In this document: in pieces, positions 23,010 to 32,959 of the stretch
How the letters are laid out: every line of letters starts with the position of its first letter
Numbering within the stretch: the first letter of the stretch is position 1
From: Rheum nobile
Taxonomy: Eukaryota; Streptophyta; Magnoliopsida; Caryophyllales; Polygonaceae
Assembly: GCA_027886185.1 (NCBI GenBank)
Contig: WOAB01000005.1
Coordinates: forward strand, 124,001 to 188,000
DNA length: 64,000 nt
Reading direction: 5' to 3'
The notes under the pieces: model-generated
What the model saw: only the letters and a program-made list of their open reading frames with translations
Database searches by the model: none
Told to the model about the DNA's origin: nothing
Position numbers and translations under genes: made by a program

Positions 23010-24146
23010 CTAGACCAATTCCCAAGTCTGTCTCTGGTAATCCTGAGACGGTCCAGCAGCATCGGTAGCCTGTACCGCAGGCATAGCAGTGTCCTCATCG
23101 TTATTGGCATCATCATCCTCATCCTCACTGTCATCATCATCCTGAGCAACACTTCCAGCTGGCACGGGACGCACCCCAGGGGCTCCCACCCGGTAACTGC
23201 TCACATCAAAGTCTCTGTAGCGCGGGCCACAGGCCACCTCAAACGGAAAAGGGATGGGGATTTTGTAGATACCCCGCGTGCCATACAGCCAGAACTTCGG
23301 GTTAGACCCGGTCTCGGATATCACAGTGGAAGTCCTAAGCTGCTTCCAATCATATGTAAAAGCAGGAGAGAGTTGCTGGGAAGGGTCGGGTTGCTCGAGA
23401 CCCAGGTGGCGGCCTATCAAAGTGATCATGCCCCCAATGACGATCTTCTGCCCCTTGTTATCCTGAAATTTTCTGCACGCAGCAATAAAATGGGTGCGCC
23501 AATCCCACACCAGAGGGCACTCGGGGGTCATACTCCATACAGCATACAAATCATCGTACGGTAGCTTGTTTAATTCGGACTGGCCATGGAAGGCCATCCG
23601 CACTACTTTATGTGCTAGCCGCAGGCCCGGATGCGACCACTTGTAATTGTACTCCCCATCCTGCGGGTTGTAAACATTGGACCCTGTGGAGTGGTACCAA
23701 AAGGGGAAGTAACCATTGGCGGCGTTCCACGCCTGCGCAGAAGATGGTGGCCTGGTAATCCCAAGCGCTAGATCAAGGTCCGTCCAGGACATAGAGTGCC
23801 TGCTACCACCCAAACTAAATGTGATCCTCTCCTCATCGCAATGACTATCAAAGCTGGCCAGAAACTCCACAGTCCAGCTGGGGAATGTGGGCGCCGCAAA
23901 ATGGAAGAAACTACCCAGCCCACCATTGACAAAAAGCTCCTGCGTACTCTCATATATTTGCAACTCCCGCAGAGTGTCTGGATCAAAGAATAATATGGAC
24001 TGAAAAGCCCTCTCCTGCAAAAGCCTCCTACGAGCCTCCTCAACCTTGTTACGGGAGGCCTCAACCCCCGATGATTTTTTTCGAGAGGGCTCACCTCCCG
24101 TTGATTTCTTCCGGGAAGACAATGAGCGTTTCAAAAATCCCGACAT
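23010..24146 (-). CDS. ATHILA ORF (downstream, env-position) protein
   Basis: I place the start at the ATG at 24146 (MSGFLKRS), giving 378 residues. The longer open frame upstream runs through the hAT minisatellite and is accidental. The N-terminus is basic (residues 1-50, SRKK repeats). The central domain (WTVEFLASF; ITFSLGGSRHSMSWTDLDLALGI) looks like the ATHILA ORF family found downstream of pol in these elements. The C-terminus has an acidic run (DDDDSEDEDDD). No signal peptide or clear membrane segment is visible, so calling it an envelope protein would be guesswork. The frame is open throughout. Its role is unknown. Confidence 0.72.
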   Translation of the reverse strand: MSGFLKRSLSSRKKSTGGEPSRKKSSGVEASRNKVEEARRRLLQERAFQSILFFDPDTLRELQIYESTQELFVNGGLGSFFHFAAPTFPSWTVEFLASFDSHCDEERITFSLGGSRHSMSWTDLDLALGITRPPSSAQAWNAANGYFPFWYHSTGSNVYNPQDGEYNYKWSHPGLRLAHKVVRMAFHGQSELNKLPYDDLYAVWSMTPECPLVWDWRTHFIAACRKFQDNKGQKIVIGGMITLIGRHLGLEQPDPSQQLSPAFTYDWKQLRTSTVISETGSNPKFWLYGTRGIYKIPIPFPFEVACGPRYRDFDVSSYRVGAPGVRPVPAGSVAQDDDDSEDEDDDANNDEDTAMPAVQATDAAGPSQDYQRQTWELV

Positions 24147-24254
24147 CTCAATAATCCCAACTACTAGCAACAGCAAAAAGCAGAACAAGGAGGGAATAAA
24201 AATAAAATCACCAGATTCGACGAAACGGCGATCGCCGGGTTGAGCGGCGGTCGC

Positions 24255-25074
24255 TAGGGATGGCAACGGGGCGGGTTCGGGGCAGGGAGTACCCTCCCCG
24301 TCCCCATCCCCGTTTAGTGTTATATTCCCCATCCCCGTCCCCGTCCCCGTTGTAGTTAAAAATTTGGCCCCGTCCCCGTCCCCGCCCCGTCCCCATCCCC
24401 GTTGGGGAATCCCCGTCCCTGTAAATTTTCCCCATATAAATTCCCCGACGGGGAATTTCCAGCCCCGAACCCGTCCCCGTTTAGTGTTATATTCCCCATC
24501 CCCGTTTAGTGTCAAAATTTGTGGTGATCTTATACATATACTTTTTCATTGTAAAAATTATTTTACCATATACCTTATTATATCACTTGAAAATTTTGAT
24601 TTTTACCATATATATTATTAAATATACACTATTATATCACTTGATCAATACTGATTTATATACATTATTATGTATAAAGGCTTAATATAACTGATAAAGT
24701 CATAACAACATTTTTATAAGGATTTAGGACTTGATAAAGGCTTAATATAACTGATTTATATACATAGCACTTGATCAATATTGATTTATAAACCCTTGTA
24801 CCCTAACTTAGGGTACAAGGGTTTGGGCAATTTTCCAGCGGGGCTCCCCGACGGGGACGGGGGCGGGGTTCCCCGGTGGGGATGGGGGCGGGGTTCCCTG
24901 ACGGGGACGGGGGCGGGGAGGGGGACGGGGCGGGGACCCCTCTCCCCAACCCCGTCCCCGTCCCCGCACGGGGATTTAATTTCCCCCCCATCCCCGTTTA
25001 AAATCCCCATCCCCGTCCCCGTGGTGGGGAATCCCCGCGGGGAACGGGGAATCCCCGCCCCGTTGCCATCCCTA
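24255..25074. mobile_element. Non-autonomous hAT-type element inside Athila
   Basis: The terminal inverted repeats begin TAGGGATGGCAACGGGGC on both ends. An 8-base target duplication GCGGTCGC (24247-24254 and 25075-25082) points to the hAT superfamily, and TAGGGATG is the Ac-like start. Subterminal zones are 'ccccgtccccgt' minisatellites. The AT-rich middle has no gene. A perfect inverted repeat with 16-base arms lies at 24791-24823. The open frames over this stretch are products of the minisatellite. The insertion hit one of Athila's CG-rich units. Confidence 0.93.
24791..24823. repeat. Perfect hairpin in the hAT element
   Basis: AACCCTTGTACCCTAA, one C, then its exact reverse complement. 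The inner part reads CCCTAA-C-TTAGGG, telomere-like, but there is no tandem telomeric run. Confidence 0.9.
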
Positions 25075-25082
25075 GCGGTCGC

Positions 25083-25982
25083 TGCTAAGAACGGCGGTCG
25101 CTGTGTTGAATGCGGCGATCGCCGTTTTCAATTTTCACAGATTCTGCAGATTTCTGAAACGACGAGCGACGACGGCAACCTTGGCTGGCGGCGGGCAAGC
25201 GGCGAGCGAAGTTGGCGGCGAGCTGGCGCGGCGGTCGCCGGATCTGGGGTTGAGGGGGAGTGGCGAGAGAGAGAGGGGAATGGGAAAGTGAGGGAGATGG
25301 TAGGGGGGTAGGTTAGATGATAGGTCTGGGAAGGGGGGGGCCCAATTTTTTTTTTTTTTTTTTTTGGCTTTTACCCCCGTTTGGTTTTAACGGGTTTCTT
25401 TTTATGCCTTTTGCACCCTGTTTAAGGTTTTCTCAGGGTCCATTTTTATTGGATTTTTGACTTTTTTTCCCCGTTTAAGGTCTTTTTGGGATTTATTTTC
25501 TGTCTTTTGCGCTCCGTTTAGGGTTTTTTTCGGGGCCCATTTTTTTTTTTGCGAAAATTAAAAGAAAAGGAAAAAAGAATCGAACCTGAAACGGCGGCGG
25601 TCGCCGTGATTAAACGGCGGTCGCCGTCAGTTGATGCAAACAGCGTGATCGAGGAGGGGTGAAACGGCGGGCGCCGTATGGAGGGAGGCGGTCGCCGTAA
25701 TTGCGGCGGTCGCCACAATTAAACGGCGGTCGCCGTTTTGAAGTCGTAGGCAACCTCCATGGTGAGCAATTAACGGCGGTCACCGTAAGTTACGCGGCGG
25801 TCGCCGTGAACACCTTCTTCGATTTTTCACGTTTCTGCAGGTGAGTTCGACACAGAAATACAGAAACAAAAGGGAAATAACTAGAATTGACTAAGGGAAA
25901 GGAAAAGAAATTACCTAATCATCGGGTTGCCTCCCGAGAAGCGCCGTAGTTAACATCGTGGCTCGACTCAGTGTAGGTTCAA
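25083..25982 (-). other. Athila spacer between pol and the downstream ORF
   Basis: No gene was found. It includes CG-rich units at 25083-25130 and about 25588-25815 (ACGGCGGTCGCCGT and variants). A T-rich block of degenerate repeats ('ccgtttaaggtttttt' words) lies at 25340-25560. The conserved GGGAGGCAACCC sequence lies shortly after pol (about 25924-25937), a feature I associate with this retrotransposon group. Confidence 0.7.
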
Positions 25983-28900
25983 TCACGTTTCAGCTTCGGG
26001 TTCCTTCAGGAACGCCTCCTCAATGGTGTCTTTGGTGAAGCCTTCATGGTATTTCTTTATCCTCTGTCCATTCACCTTGAACAAAGTCTGTGATGTCGAG
26101 TCAAACAGCTCTACGGCACCATATGGGAAGACTTTGGTCACATAATATGGTCCTGCCCAGCGCGATCTCAGCTTGCCTGGGAAAAGTCTAAGGCGTGACT
26201 GGAATAAGAGGACTTTGTCTCCAACCTTGAAGTCCTTCCTCAGTATGATCTTGTCATGCCAGGCCTTAGTCCTTTCCTTGTAGTGAATGGCATTGTCATA
26301 AGCCTCGATCCTGGCCTCCTCCAGCTCTTGTAGTTGGAGCTTTCTAAGCACTCCAGCCTCATCCATCTGCAAGCTGCAATTCTTTACAGCCCAATATGCC
26401 TTGTGCTCTAGCTCCACTGGAAGGTGACAAGCCTTACCAAACACCAACCGAAAGGGTGACATACCAATTGGTGTTTTATAAGCTGTCCTGTATGCCCAGA
26501 GTGCGTCATCAAGCCTCAAACTCCAGTCTTTTCTATTGGGAGACACCGTCTTCTCCAAGATGGACTTTATCTCCCGGTTGGACACTTCAGCTTGCCCATT
26601 CGTTTGAGGGTGATAGGCGGTAGAAACTCGTTGCGTGACATGATATTTCTTTAACAGCGCAGTAATTGTCCTGTTGCAGAAGTGAGTTCCTCTATCACTG
26701 ATGAGAGCCTTTGGCACTCCAAACCTGGTAAATATGTGGAACTTCAAGAATTCTGCAACAACTTTAGCATCATCAGTCCTGGTGGCCTTCGCTTCCACCC
26801 ACTTGGAAACGTAGTCCACCGCAAGCAAAATATATATGTTACCGCAAGAGGATGGAAACGGTCCCATGAAGTCAATACCCCAAACATCGAAGATTTCACA
26901 GAAAATCAACCCTGTTTGTGGCATCTCATCCCTCTGAGATATATTTCCAACCCGTTGACACTTGTCACAGGATTTGCAGTGGTTATGCGCATCCTTGAAG
27001 ATGGAAGGCCACCAAAATCCTGCTTCAAGTACCTTTCTTGCGGTTCGTTGTACCCCAAAGTGTCCACCACATGCCTCAGAATGACAAAAAGTAAGGAGAG
27101 AATTTACCTCATTTTCTGGGATACACCTACGAATTACCTGGTCAGAACAATGTTTCCATAGGTAGGGGTCGTCCCAGACAAAAAATCTGGCTGAACTGCG
27201 CAGCCTGTCCCTCTGAGCCTTGTTGAAGGGTGGAGGAAAGTCACCCGTGGTGAGAAAATTCACCAAATCAGCATACCAAGGCTCTACAGTAGTGAGCCGG
27301 AATAGAGACTCATCAGGGAATCTCGTCTGAATCTGGGGTTGTGGGGTGTTATCTTCCTGGACAATTCGGCTGAGGTGGTCAGCAACAAGATTCTCAGCAC
27401 CCTTCTTGTCCTTGATCTCCACATCAAATTCGCTGAGTAATAGGATCCATCGGATCAGCCTTGGCTTGGCTTCCTTCTTCGTCATGAGGTAGCGCAGAGC
27501 AGCATGGTCGGAGTAGACAAAGACCTTTGTACCAAGCAGGTACTGCCTGAACTTCTCAAGGGCAAACACTACTGCCAGCATCTCCTTCTCTGTGGTGGAG
27601 TAGTTCCTTTGCGCACCATTTAGCGTCATAGATGCATACTGGATCACATGGGATGCTCTTCCATCTTTTTGGCCCAGCACAGCCCCCACAGCATAGTCAC
27701 TGGCGTCGCACATGATCTCAAAGGGCTTAGACCAGTCAGGCGCCTGGATGATTGGGGCACTTGTCAGGCGAGCCTTCAGTTCATCAAAGGCTGCCCGACA
27801 CTCAGCTGTAAACTCAAATCCAATCTCCTTCTTCAGCAGGTCACATAGAGGTGATGAGATCTTGGAAAAATCTTTAATGAACCTGCGATAGAAACCTGCA
27901 TGGCCCAGAAAAGAACGAACTTCGCGAACATTAGTAGGATAGGACAAAGACTGAATTACTTCAATCTTTGCCTTATCGACCTCAATACCCCTAGACGACA
28001 CAATATGACCCAAAACAATGCCCTGCTCAACCATAAAGTGACACTTCTCAGAATTCAGCACTAAATTGGTGTCAACACACCTTGCAAGCACAAGTGATAG
28101 ATGGTGCAAGCATGCATCAAAGTCATCTCCATAAACAGTAAAATCATCCATGAATACCTCTATGAAGTTCTCAATGTACTCAGAAAATATGATTACCATA
28201 CACCGCTGAAAGGTACCTGGAGCATTGCACAATCCAAATGGCATCCTGCGATAGGCAAAAGTGCCAAAGGGACAAGTGAATGTCGTCTTCGCTTGGTCTT
28301 CAGGTGCAATGGCTATCTGGAAATAGCCTGAGTATCCATCCAGGAAGCAGTAGAATGCACGACCTGACAGTCTCTCGAGCATCTGGTCAATGAATGGTAG
28401 AGGGAAGTGGTCCTTCCTGGTCATCGCGTTCAGCTTGCGGTAATCAATGCACACCCTGTAGCCTATCTGCAGTCGTGTAGGGACTAACTCTCCATGTTGG
28501 TTTTCCACAACTGTGATCCCTCCTTTCTTTGGGACGACCTGCGTAGGACTAACCCACTTACTATCAGAAATAGGAAAGATCATACCTGCCTGCAGAAGCT
28601 TCAGAACTTCCTTCTTGACAACATCCATCATAGGTGGATTCAGACGCCTCTGGGGTTGTCGCGAAGGCTTCTCTTCGCCTTCCAACAGAATTCGGTGCAT
28701 GCATGTGGTGGGGCTGATTCCCTTGATGTCAGCAATGGTCCAACCAATTGCCGTCTTGTGTTCCTTGAGAACCACCACCAACTTGTCTTCTTGTTCCTTG
28801 GTGAGCTTGTTAGAGATGATCACTGGCAAGGTCTCCTCGTCTCCAAGAAAGACATACTTGAGGTGCTCGGGAAGTTGCTTCAACTCAATCACTAGTGCCT

Positions 28901-29159
28901 GCACAATAGAGGGTAAAAGTTTCTCGCCAGGCAGGGTTAGTGGCAAAGGTGCTTTACCTGGTAGCTCAGTAGGACGCTTATAGTAAGCATCCAACTCATT
29001 GACAACTTCCTGCACGTTAGCAGATAGAGTAAAATCTAAACTAGAATCAACAATCATAGATTGCATAGAATCTAATTGGTCATCATCAAAGACATCTTGT
29101 ACTACAGGCTCAAGCACATCAATAGCACACAAAGAGTGATCATCAGCAGGATATTTCAT
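25983..29159 (-). CDS. Athila Pol: RT, RNase H, integrase
   Basis: The open frame is 1058 residues from ATG 29159. It copies element RNA into DNA and inserts it. RT lies at about residues 200-420, with SPTQVVPKK, CIDYRKLNA, FAYRRMPFGLCNAP and the active centre EVFMDDFTVYG. RNase H (about 470-600) shows MCDASDYAVGAVLG and YSDHAALRYL. Integrase shows its zinc head (HSEACGGHFG...CKSCDKCQR) and the DDE residues in WGIDFMGPF, LISDRGTHF and YHPQTNGQAEVSNREIKSI. Every catalytic residue I looked for is present. An in-frame TAG lies nine codons before this ATG, so the natural product may have been joined to Gag-protease. Confidence 0.94.
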   Translation of the reverse strand: MKYPADDHSLCAIDVLEPVVQDVFDDDQLDSMQSMIVDSSLDFTLSANVQEVVNELDAYYKRPTELPGKAPLPLTLPGEKLLPSIVQALVIELKQLPEHLKYVFLGDEETLPVIISNKLTKEQEDKLVVVLKEHKTAIGWTIADIKGISPTTCMHRILLEGEEKPSRQPQRRLNPPMMDVVKKEVLKLLQAGMIFPISDSKWVSPTQVVPKKGGITVVENQHGELVPTRLQIGYRVCIDYRKLNAMTRKDHFPLPFIDQMLERLSGRAFYCFLDGYSGYFQIAIAPEDQAKTTFTCPFGTFAYRRMPFGLCNAPGTFQRCMVIIFSEYIENFIEVFMDDFTVYGDDFDACLHHLSLVLARCVDTNLVLNSEKCHFMVEQGIVLGHIVSSRGIEVDKAKIEVIQSLSYPTNVREVRSFLGHAGFYRRFIKDFSKISSPLCDLLKKEIGFEFTAECRAAFDELKARLTSAPIIQAPDWSKPFEIMCDASDYAVGAVLGQKDGRASHVIQYASMTLNGAQRNYSTTEKEMLAVVFALEKFRQYLLGTKVFVYSDHAALRYLMTKKEAKPRLIRWILLLSEFDVEIKDKKGAENLVADHLSRIVQEDNTPQPQIQTRFPDESLFRLTTVEPWYADLVNFLTTGDFPPPFNKAQRDRLRSSARFFVWDDPYLWKHCSDQVIRRCIPENEVNSLLTFCHSEACGGHFGVQRTARKVLEAGFWWPSIFKDAHNHCKSCDKCQRVGNISQRDEMPQTGLIFCEIFDVWGIDFMGPFPSSCGNIYILLAVDYVSKWVEAKATRTDDAKVVAEFLKFHIFTRFGVPKALISDRGTHFCNRTITALLKKYHVTQRVSTAYHPQTNGQAEVSNREIKSILEKTVSPNRKDWSLRLDDALWAYRTAYKTPIGMSPFRLVFGKACHLPVELEHKAYWAVKNCSLQMDEAGVLRKLQLQELEEARIEAYDNAIHYKERTKAWHDKIILRKDFKVGDKVLLFQSRLRLFPGKLRSRWAGPYYVTKVFPYGAVELFDSTSQTLFKVNGQRIKKYHEGFTKDTIEEAFLKEPEAET

Positions 29160-29186
29160 GGCTTCATATATGTTATAATTAATAGC

Positions 29187-31565
29187 CTAGCCATCAAACT
29201 CCATAGTTAAAGAACTTGTGCTCACATTGATCTTAGTATTAGCAGTTTTGAGGAAAGGTCTCCCTAACAGAATAGGGGCTGCATGCTTGTCATGTTCCAT
29301 ATTGAGCACATAGAAATCAGCAGAGAACGTAAGATCACCAACCATAACCAAGACATCCTCCACAATCCATATAGGAGGCACACTAGACTTATCAGCCAAT
29401 TGAATGGAAATATTAGTTGCATACAAAGGTCCTAATCGCAAGGATTCACAGAGAGAGGAAGGTAAAACATTGATAGAAGCACCCAAATCCAGCATAGCCT
29501 TATTAAACTTGGTTCCTCCAATGGTGATAGGGATAGTAAACATACCTGGGTCACCACACTTTTTGGGTAAGCATTTTTGAAACACAGCAGAGACATGTTC
29601 GCTTACCTTTACCTTCTTCTTGCTATTCCTGTCTTGGTTCCTTTTTGTGGTGCACATCTGCTTCAAGAATTTGGCATAACGGGGGACGGACTTGATCAGA
29701 TTGAGAAGAGGTATGTTGACCTCGATGTTCCTGAACATCTCGAACATGTCCTTGTCCTGCGCAAGTGGCTTGGTGCGCTTCAGAGCAGATGGGAAGGGCG
29801 CAACCGGCTTCCACTCAGGAAAAATCGGAGAGTCAGACTTCTTTTCAGCCTCAGCTTCGACTCCAGATGAACGGTGGGCGCCGCAATTGTCACGGCGATC
29901 GCCGTGATTTTCTTCGGATAAGTCGAGAGCTACTTCAGTTTCGCGGCGGGCGCCGTAAGTTTCGCGGCGGTCGCCGTGGACATCATCAGAAACTTCGGAA
30001 ATTGGAACACCGTCACGGCGGCCGCCGCAATTGATACGGCGGTCGCCGTTGTTTTCATCACAAAAGTCGAGAGCAGACTCCTCTTGACGGCGGGCGCCGT
30101 AGTCGTCACGGCGGTCGTCGTCACTGTTCTTGGCCAAATCCTCAGTTTCTTCCTCGTTAATCTCAGAATTATTTTCCCCAAGCTTCTTCCCACTTCTCAA
30201 AGTCACAGCATTGACATTTCGAATGTTTGGGTTCACCTCAGTTTGAGACGGGAGTTTACCGGAATCCCTGGCATCCAGTTTATTCACCACTTGAGAAATC
30301 TGACCAAACTGTCTTTCCAGATTCTGGATGCTGGACTGTGTATGCTCATGGAATTCCTTTTGATTCTTGCTCATTTGGACAACATTCGCAGTCAATGTTT
30401 TCATCATGTCCTCCATGGATGATGAAGGATTCGAGCTCTGCCCTTGGGGTCTCGATACATAGGGTTGTCTAGACTGTTGTGGGTTACCCTGTTGTTGCGT
30501 TTGACCTTGATCCTGTTTCGGGTCTCTCCATCTAAAGTTGGGATGGTTCCTCCAGCCAGGATTGTATGTACTAGAATAGGGATCATTCCTGGGCCGCTGC
30601 TGATATCCTCCTACTGCATTCACCTCCTCTTGCATAGTAGGACATGCATCAGTAGGGTGTAGGTCGTCATGACAGATCTCGCAGGCCTTAACCTGTTGAG
30701 GCGTACCCTTCAGCTTCAGACGCCTCACCTCCTCTCGTAGCAAATCAAAATCAGCTTGATCATACTTAGACTGAGAGCTTGCAGCAACCAAGCTTTGAGA
30801 GCCTCTCCCACTATATTGTCTCGCATCATCAGCTAGAGTGGCAAATATCTCCAGGGCCTCTTCATAGGTCCTTTTCAGAATATTACCGCCACAAGAGGAA
30901 TTCACCATCCGACGGTCATCTTCACAGAGTCCTCCATGCAGATAAAGAACAAGATCATGCTTTTCATACCCATGGTAGGGGCAGCTCTTCACTAGCTTCT
31001 TGAAGCGCTCATAATACTCATAGAGGGACTCATTAGACTGCTGCTCAATGTTGCATATTTTCTTCTTCAGCTGATTAGATTTGATTGCTGGGAAGTACTT
31101 GTCTAGGAAAACTTTCTTCAGGGCAGTCCAGGTGGTGATGCTTCCTGGGGCCAAAGTATGGTACCAGTCTTTCGCAAAGTCCTTCAGTGAGAAGGAGAAA
31201 ACTCTAAGCTTCATCTGATCTTCAGTGATCTCAGATGGCCTCATACTGGTGCAGACCTCAACGAACTCATCCAAATGTTGAATATGGTCTTCAAGGGGAG
31301 TTCCGCTGAATTTCGGGAGTAAGTGAACTACTCCTGTCTTAAGCTCAAATTTTACTCCTGCACCAAGAGCGGGAAATTCCACAGCACGAGTTGGTTGGTC
31401 TAAGTTGGGAGCCGTCAAGGACTCAAGAGTAACACGTTGATCAGCCATCGTATCAGTATCCTGCAGTAATGCACGCGCAACCCTGATAGCCTGGTGAAAA
31501 GTCCTTTCGATCTCTGGATCAAAATCAAAAAGTGGAGTATTAGTAACACGGATGGTGTGAACCAT
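29187..31565 (-). CDS. Athila Gag-protease
   Basis: The open frame is 792 residues from ATG 31565, close behind the primer site. The gag domain is at about residues 100-250 (LPKFSGTPLEDHIQHL, FAKDWYHTL, ESLYEYYERFKKL). A single CCHC knuckle CEICHDDLHPTDAC is near residue 295. A protease with LDLGASINVLP and ILLGRPFLKT closes the protein. Residues about 480-570 hold repeated GDRR/GARR modules, encoded by the same CG-rich DNA units found in the LTRs. The frame ends at TAG 29187-29189 and the sense frame simply continues into Pol. This may be a recent nonsense mutation or a readthrough stop. Confidence 0.92.
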   Translation of the reverse strand: MVHTIRVTNTPLFDFDPEIERTFHQAIRVARALLQDTDTMADQRVTLESLTAPNLDQPTRAVEFPALGAGVKFELKTGVVHLLPKFSGTPLEDHIQHLDEFVEVCTSMRPSEITEDQMKLRVFSFSLKDFAKDWYHTLAPGSITTWTALKKVFLDKYFPAIKSNQLKKKICNIEQQSNESLYEYYERFKKLVKSCPYHGYEKHDLVLYLHGGLCEDDRRMVNSSCGGNILKRTYEEALEIFATLADDARQYSGRGSQSLVAASSQSKYDQADFDLLREEVRRLKLKGTPQQVKACEICHDDLHPTDACPTMQEEVNAVGGYQQRPRNDPYSSTYNPGWRNHPNFRWRDPKQDQGQTQQQGNPQQSRQPYVSRPQGQSSNPSSSMEDMMKTLTANVVQMSKNQKEFHEHTQSSIQNLERQFGQISQVVNKLDARDSGKLPSQTEVNPNIRNVNAVTLRSGKKLGENNSEINEEETEDLAKNSDDDRRDDYGARRQEESALDFCDENNGDRRINCGGRRDGVPISEVSDDVHGDRRETYGARRETEVALDLSEENHGDRRDNCGAHRSSGVEAEAEKKSDSPIFPEWKPVAPFPSALKRTKPLAQDKDMFEMFRNIEVNIPLLNLIKSVPRYAKFLKQMCTTKRNQDRNSKKKVKVSEHVSAVFQKCLPKKCGDPGMFTIPITIGGTKFNKAMLDLGASINVLPSSLCESLRLGPLYATNISIQLADKSSVPPIWIVEDVLVMVGDLTFSADFYVLNMEHDKHAAPILLGRPFLKTANTKINVSTSSLTMEFDG

Positions 31566-31623
31566 AAGAGAGGTTCACACCAAAATTGGCACACAAATCA
31601 CACACACAAGATAGAATTGTATA

Positions 31624-31641
31624 TTCCCCGGCAACGGCGCC
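31624..31641 (-). other. Athila primer-binding site (tRNA-Asp)
   Basis: Minus-strand TGGCGCCGTTGCCGGGGA, three bases from the LTR. It is complementary to the 3' end of plant tRNA-Asp, as known for Athila-type elements. Confidence 0.92.
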
Positions 31642-31644
31642 AAT

Positions 31645-32887
31645 TTGATAACAAGAATTTTGTCGTTCTAATTCCTACTATGCAAGAAATCCAAACAAAA
31701 CCTAAAACGCAGTCTTAGGCAAGTAAGGGTCGATCCACAGGGAAACACAATCTATCGCAGTATGTAAAGTGTATGTCAATTGAAGTAACCAAAGGGGGGG
31801 ATTTTGTTTGTTTGTAGAGTAACCAAGCATGCAAAAGTAAGTAAGCAATTAAAGTGCTGAAATCAAGTATGGGGAATGCACTTAGTCAAACAATATCCAC
31901 TAATCGAATGACAAGTTGATCATAGAAACCACTCAAAATCGCATGCAATGGCAATTCCAATTCCTTTTCAAAAGTATCTAATAGCACAACCAGATACTAT
32001 TAGAACTAACTAATTAAACAACCCTGAAACTATCAAGATTCAATTTAACAGCAGCTTTATGGATATGAATATAGTTGGACACAACCTAGAATAAAACAAC
32101 CAGTTTTTACCCTAAGATGCAAATCAATTCTCTTCTGCATAAGATTAGCACAACCAGTTACTAACACGATGCAGTTGCTACTAAGGAATAGATATGCTCA
32201 ACCAGTAACAATCTAGACCTAGCAATAGATAAATACAAACAAACCCTAGTTGATCAGACTAGAAATTACCAATATCAATCATAAGATTCAAGCAAGAGAA
32301 AAGATAAAAGCCAAAGCAATAGATTAAAAGTAAGAAACTTACAACTGAATCAAACGAAGAGCTTCAATGTCTGACTAAGCAAGAGAGGCTTAGTTCTTCA
32401 TAGCAAGGGAAATACGTAAGAAATAAAACTAGGGTTCCGAGATAAGAAAAGAACAAGTCTTCTCAACCCTTAAATACCAAAGGGAATTTAATCTGAAAAT
32501 AACTTAAAATAAAAACAAAACGTAATAAAATAAAATAACTAAAACCGAAAAGGAAAATCAGCTCGGCGCTTCGTCCAACAGCGGCGGCGGCCGCTGCTTT
32601 TCCCACGGCGATTGCCGTAATCGAGGCGGTCGCTGCAATTACACGGCGGTCGTTGTTTCAATGTCGTAGCTGAGGTTCTCCAGGGGGGATTAACGGCGGT
32701 CGCCGTTGTTATGCGGCGGTCGCCGTAATTCTGCTTCTTCATACTTCGCTCCTCAGCTCCAAAATCTCCAAAAACGCAACTTCCGCGCCTCCTTGCCAAG
32801 TCTCCAAATCATCACTAGAGCATCCTAAAATACCACTAAAATCATGCCAAAACTCCGTCAATACACGCAACATAATTGTGTGTATCA
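31645..32887 (-). repeat. Athila 5' LTR (right)
   Basis: In plus orientation it runs TGATAACAAG to GTGTGTATCA, 1243 bases. The CG-rich array is at 32578-32730 and holds one more unit than the left LTR. Outside the array, base differences are few. Confidence 0.94.
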
Positions 32888-32959
32888 GAGCCACTTATGC
32901 AGATAACAGAAACATTCTTCTATGATCAAACTTTAAACTCTTTTGTACTAAATATAAGG

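Larger units (their letters stand above)
20839..32887 (-). mobile_element. Athila-type Ty3/gypsy retrotransposon, near intact
   Basis: Flanking GAGCC duplications are at 20834-20838 and 32888-32892. LTRs of about 1.22 and 1.24 kb are highly similar, so insertion is fairly recent. The primer site is for tRNA-Asp, the purine tract is present, and gag-protease, pol and a downstream ATHILA-type ORF are all open. RT motifs (CIDYRKLNAMTRKDHFPLPF, CFLDGYSGYFQI) are of the Athila style. It lies in reverse orientation inside intron 2 of the MULE-1 transposase. It hosts a small hAT element (24255-25074). Only one stop codon, between protease and RT, separates it from a full-length Gag-Pol. Confidence 0.95.

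Noticed and set aside
23010..24146. Envelope glycoprotein of an infectious retrovirus
   Set aside because: The ORF is in env position, but no signal peptide, membrane anchor or cleavage site is visible; it is better called the ATHILA ORF family.
24791..24823. Telomere-related sequence
   Set aside because: CCCTAA and TTAGGG occur once each as hairpin arms. There is no tandem TTTAGGG array.
24781..25311. Glycine-rich open frame on the plus strand
   Set aside because: It is the translation of the hAT minisatellite ('ggggacgggg') and runs across the element's edge.
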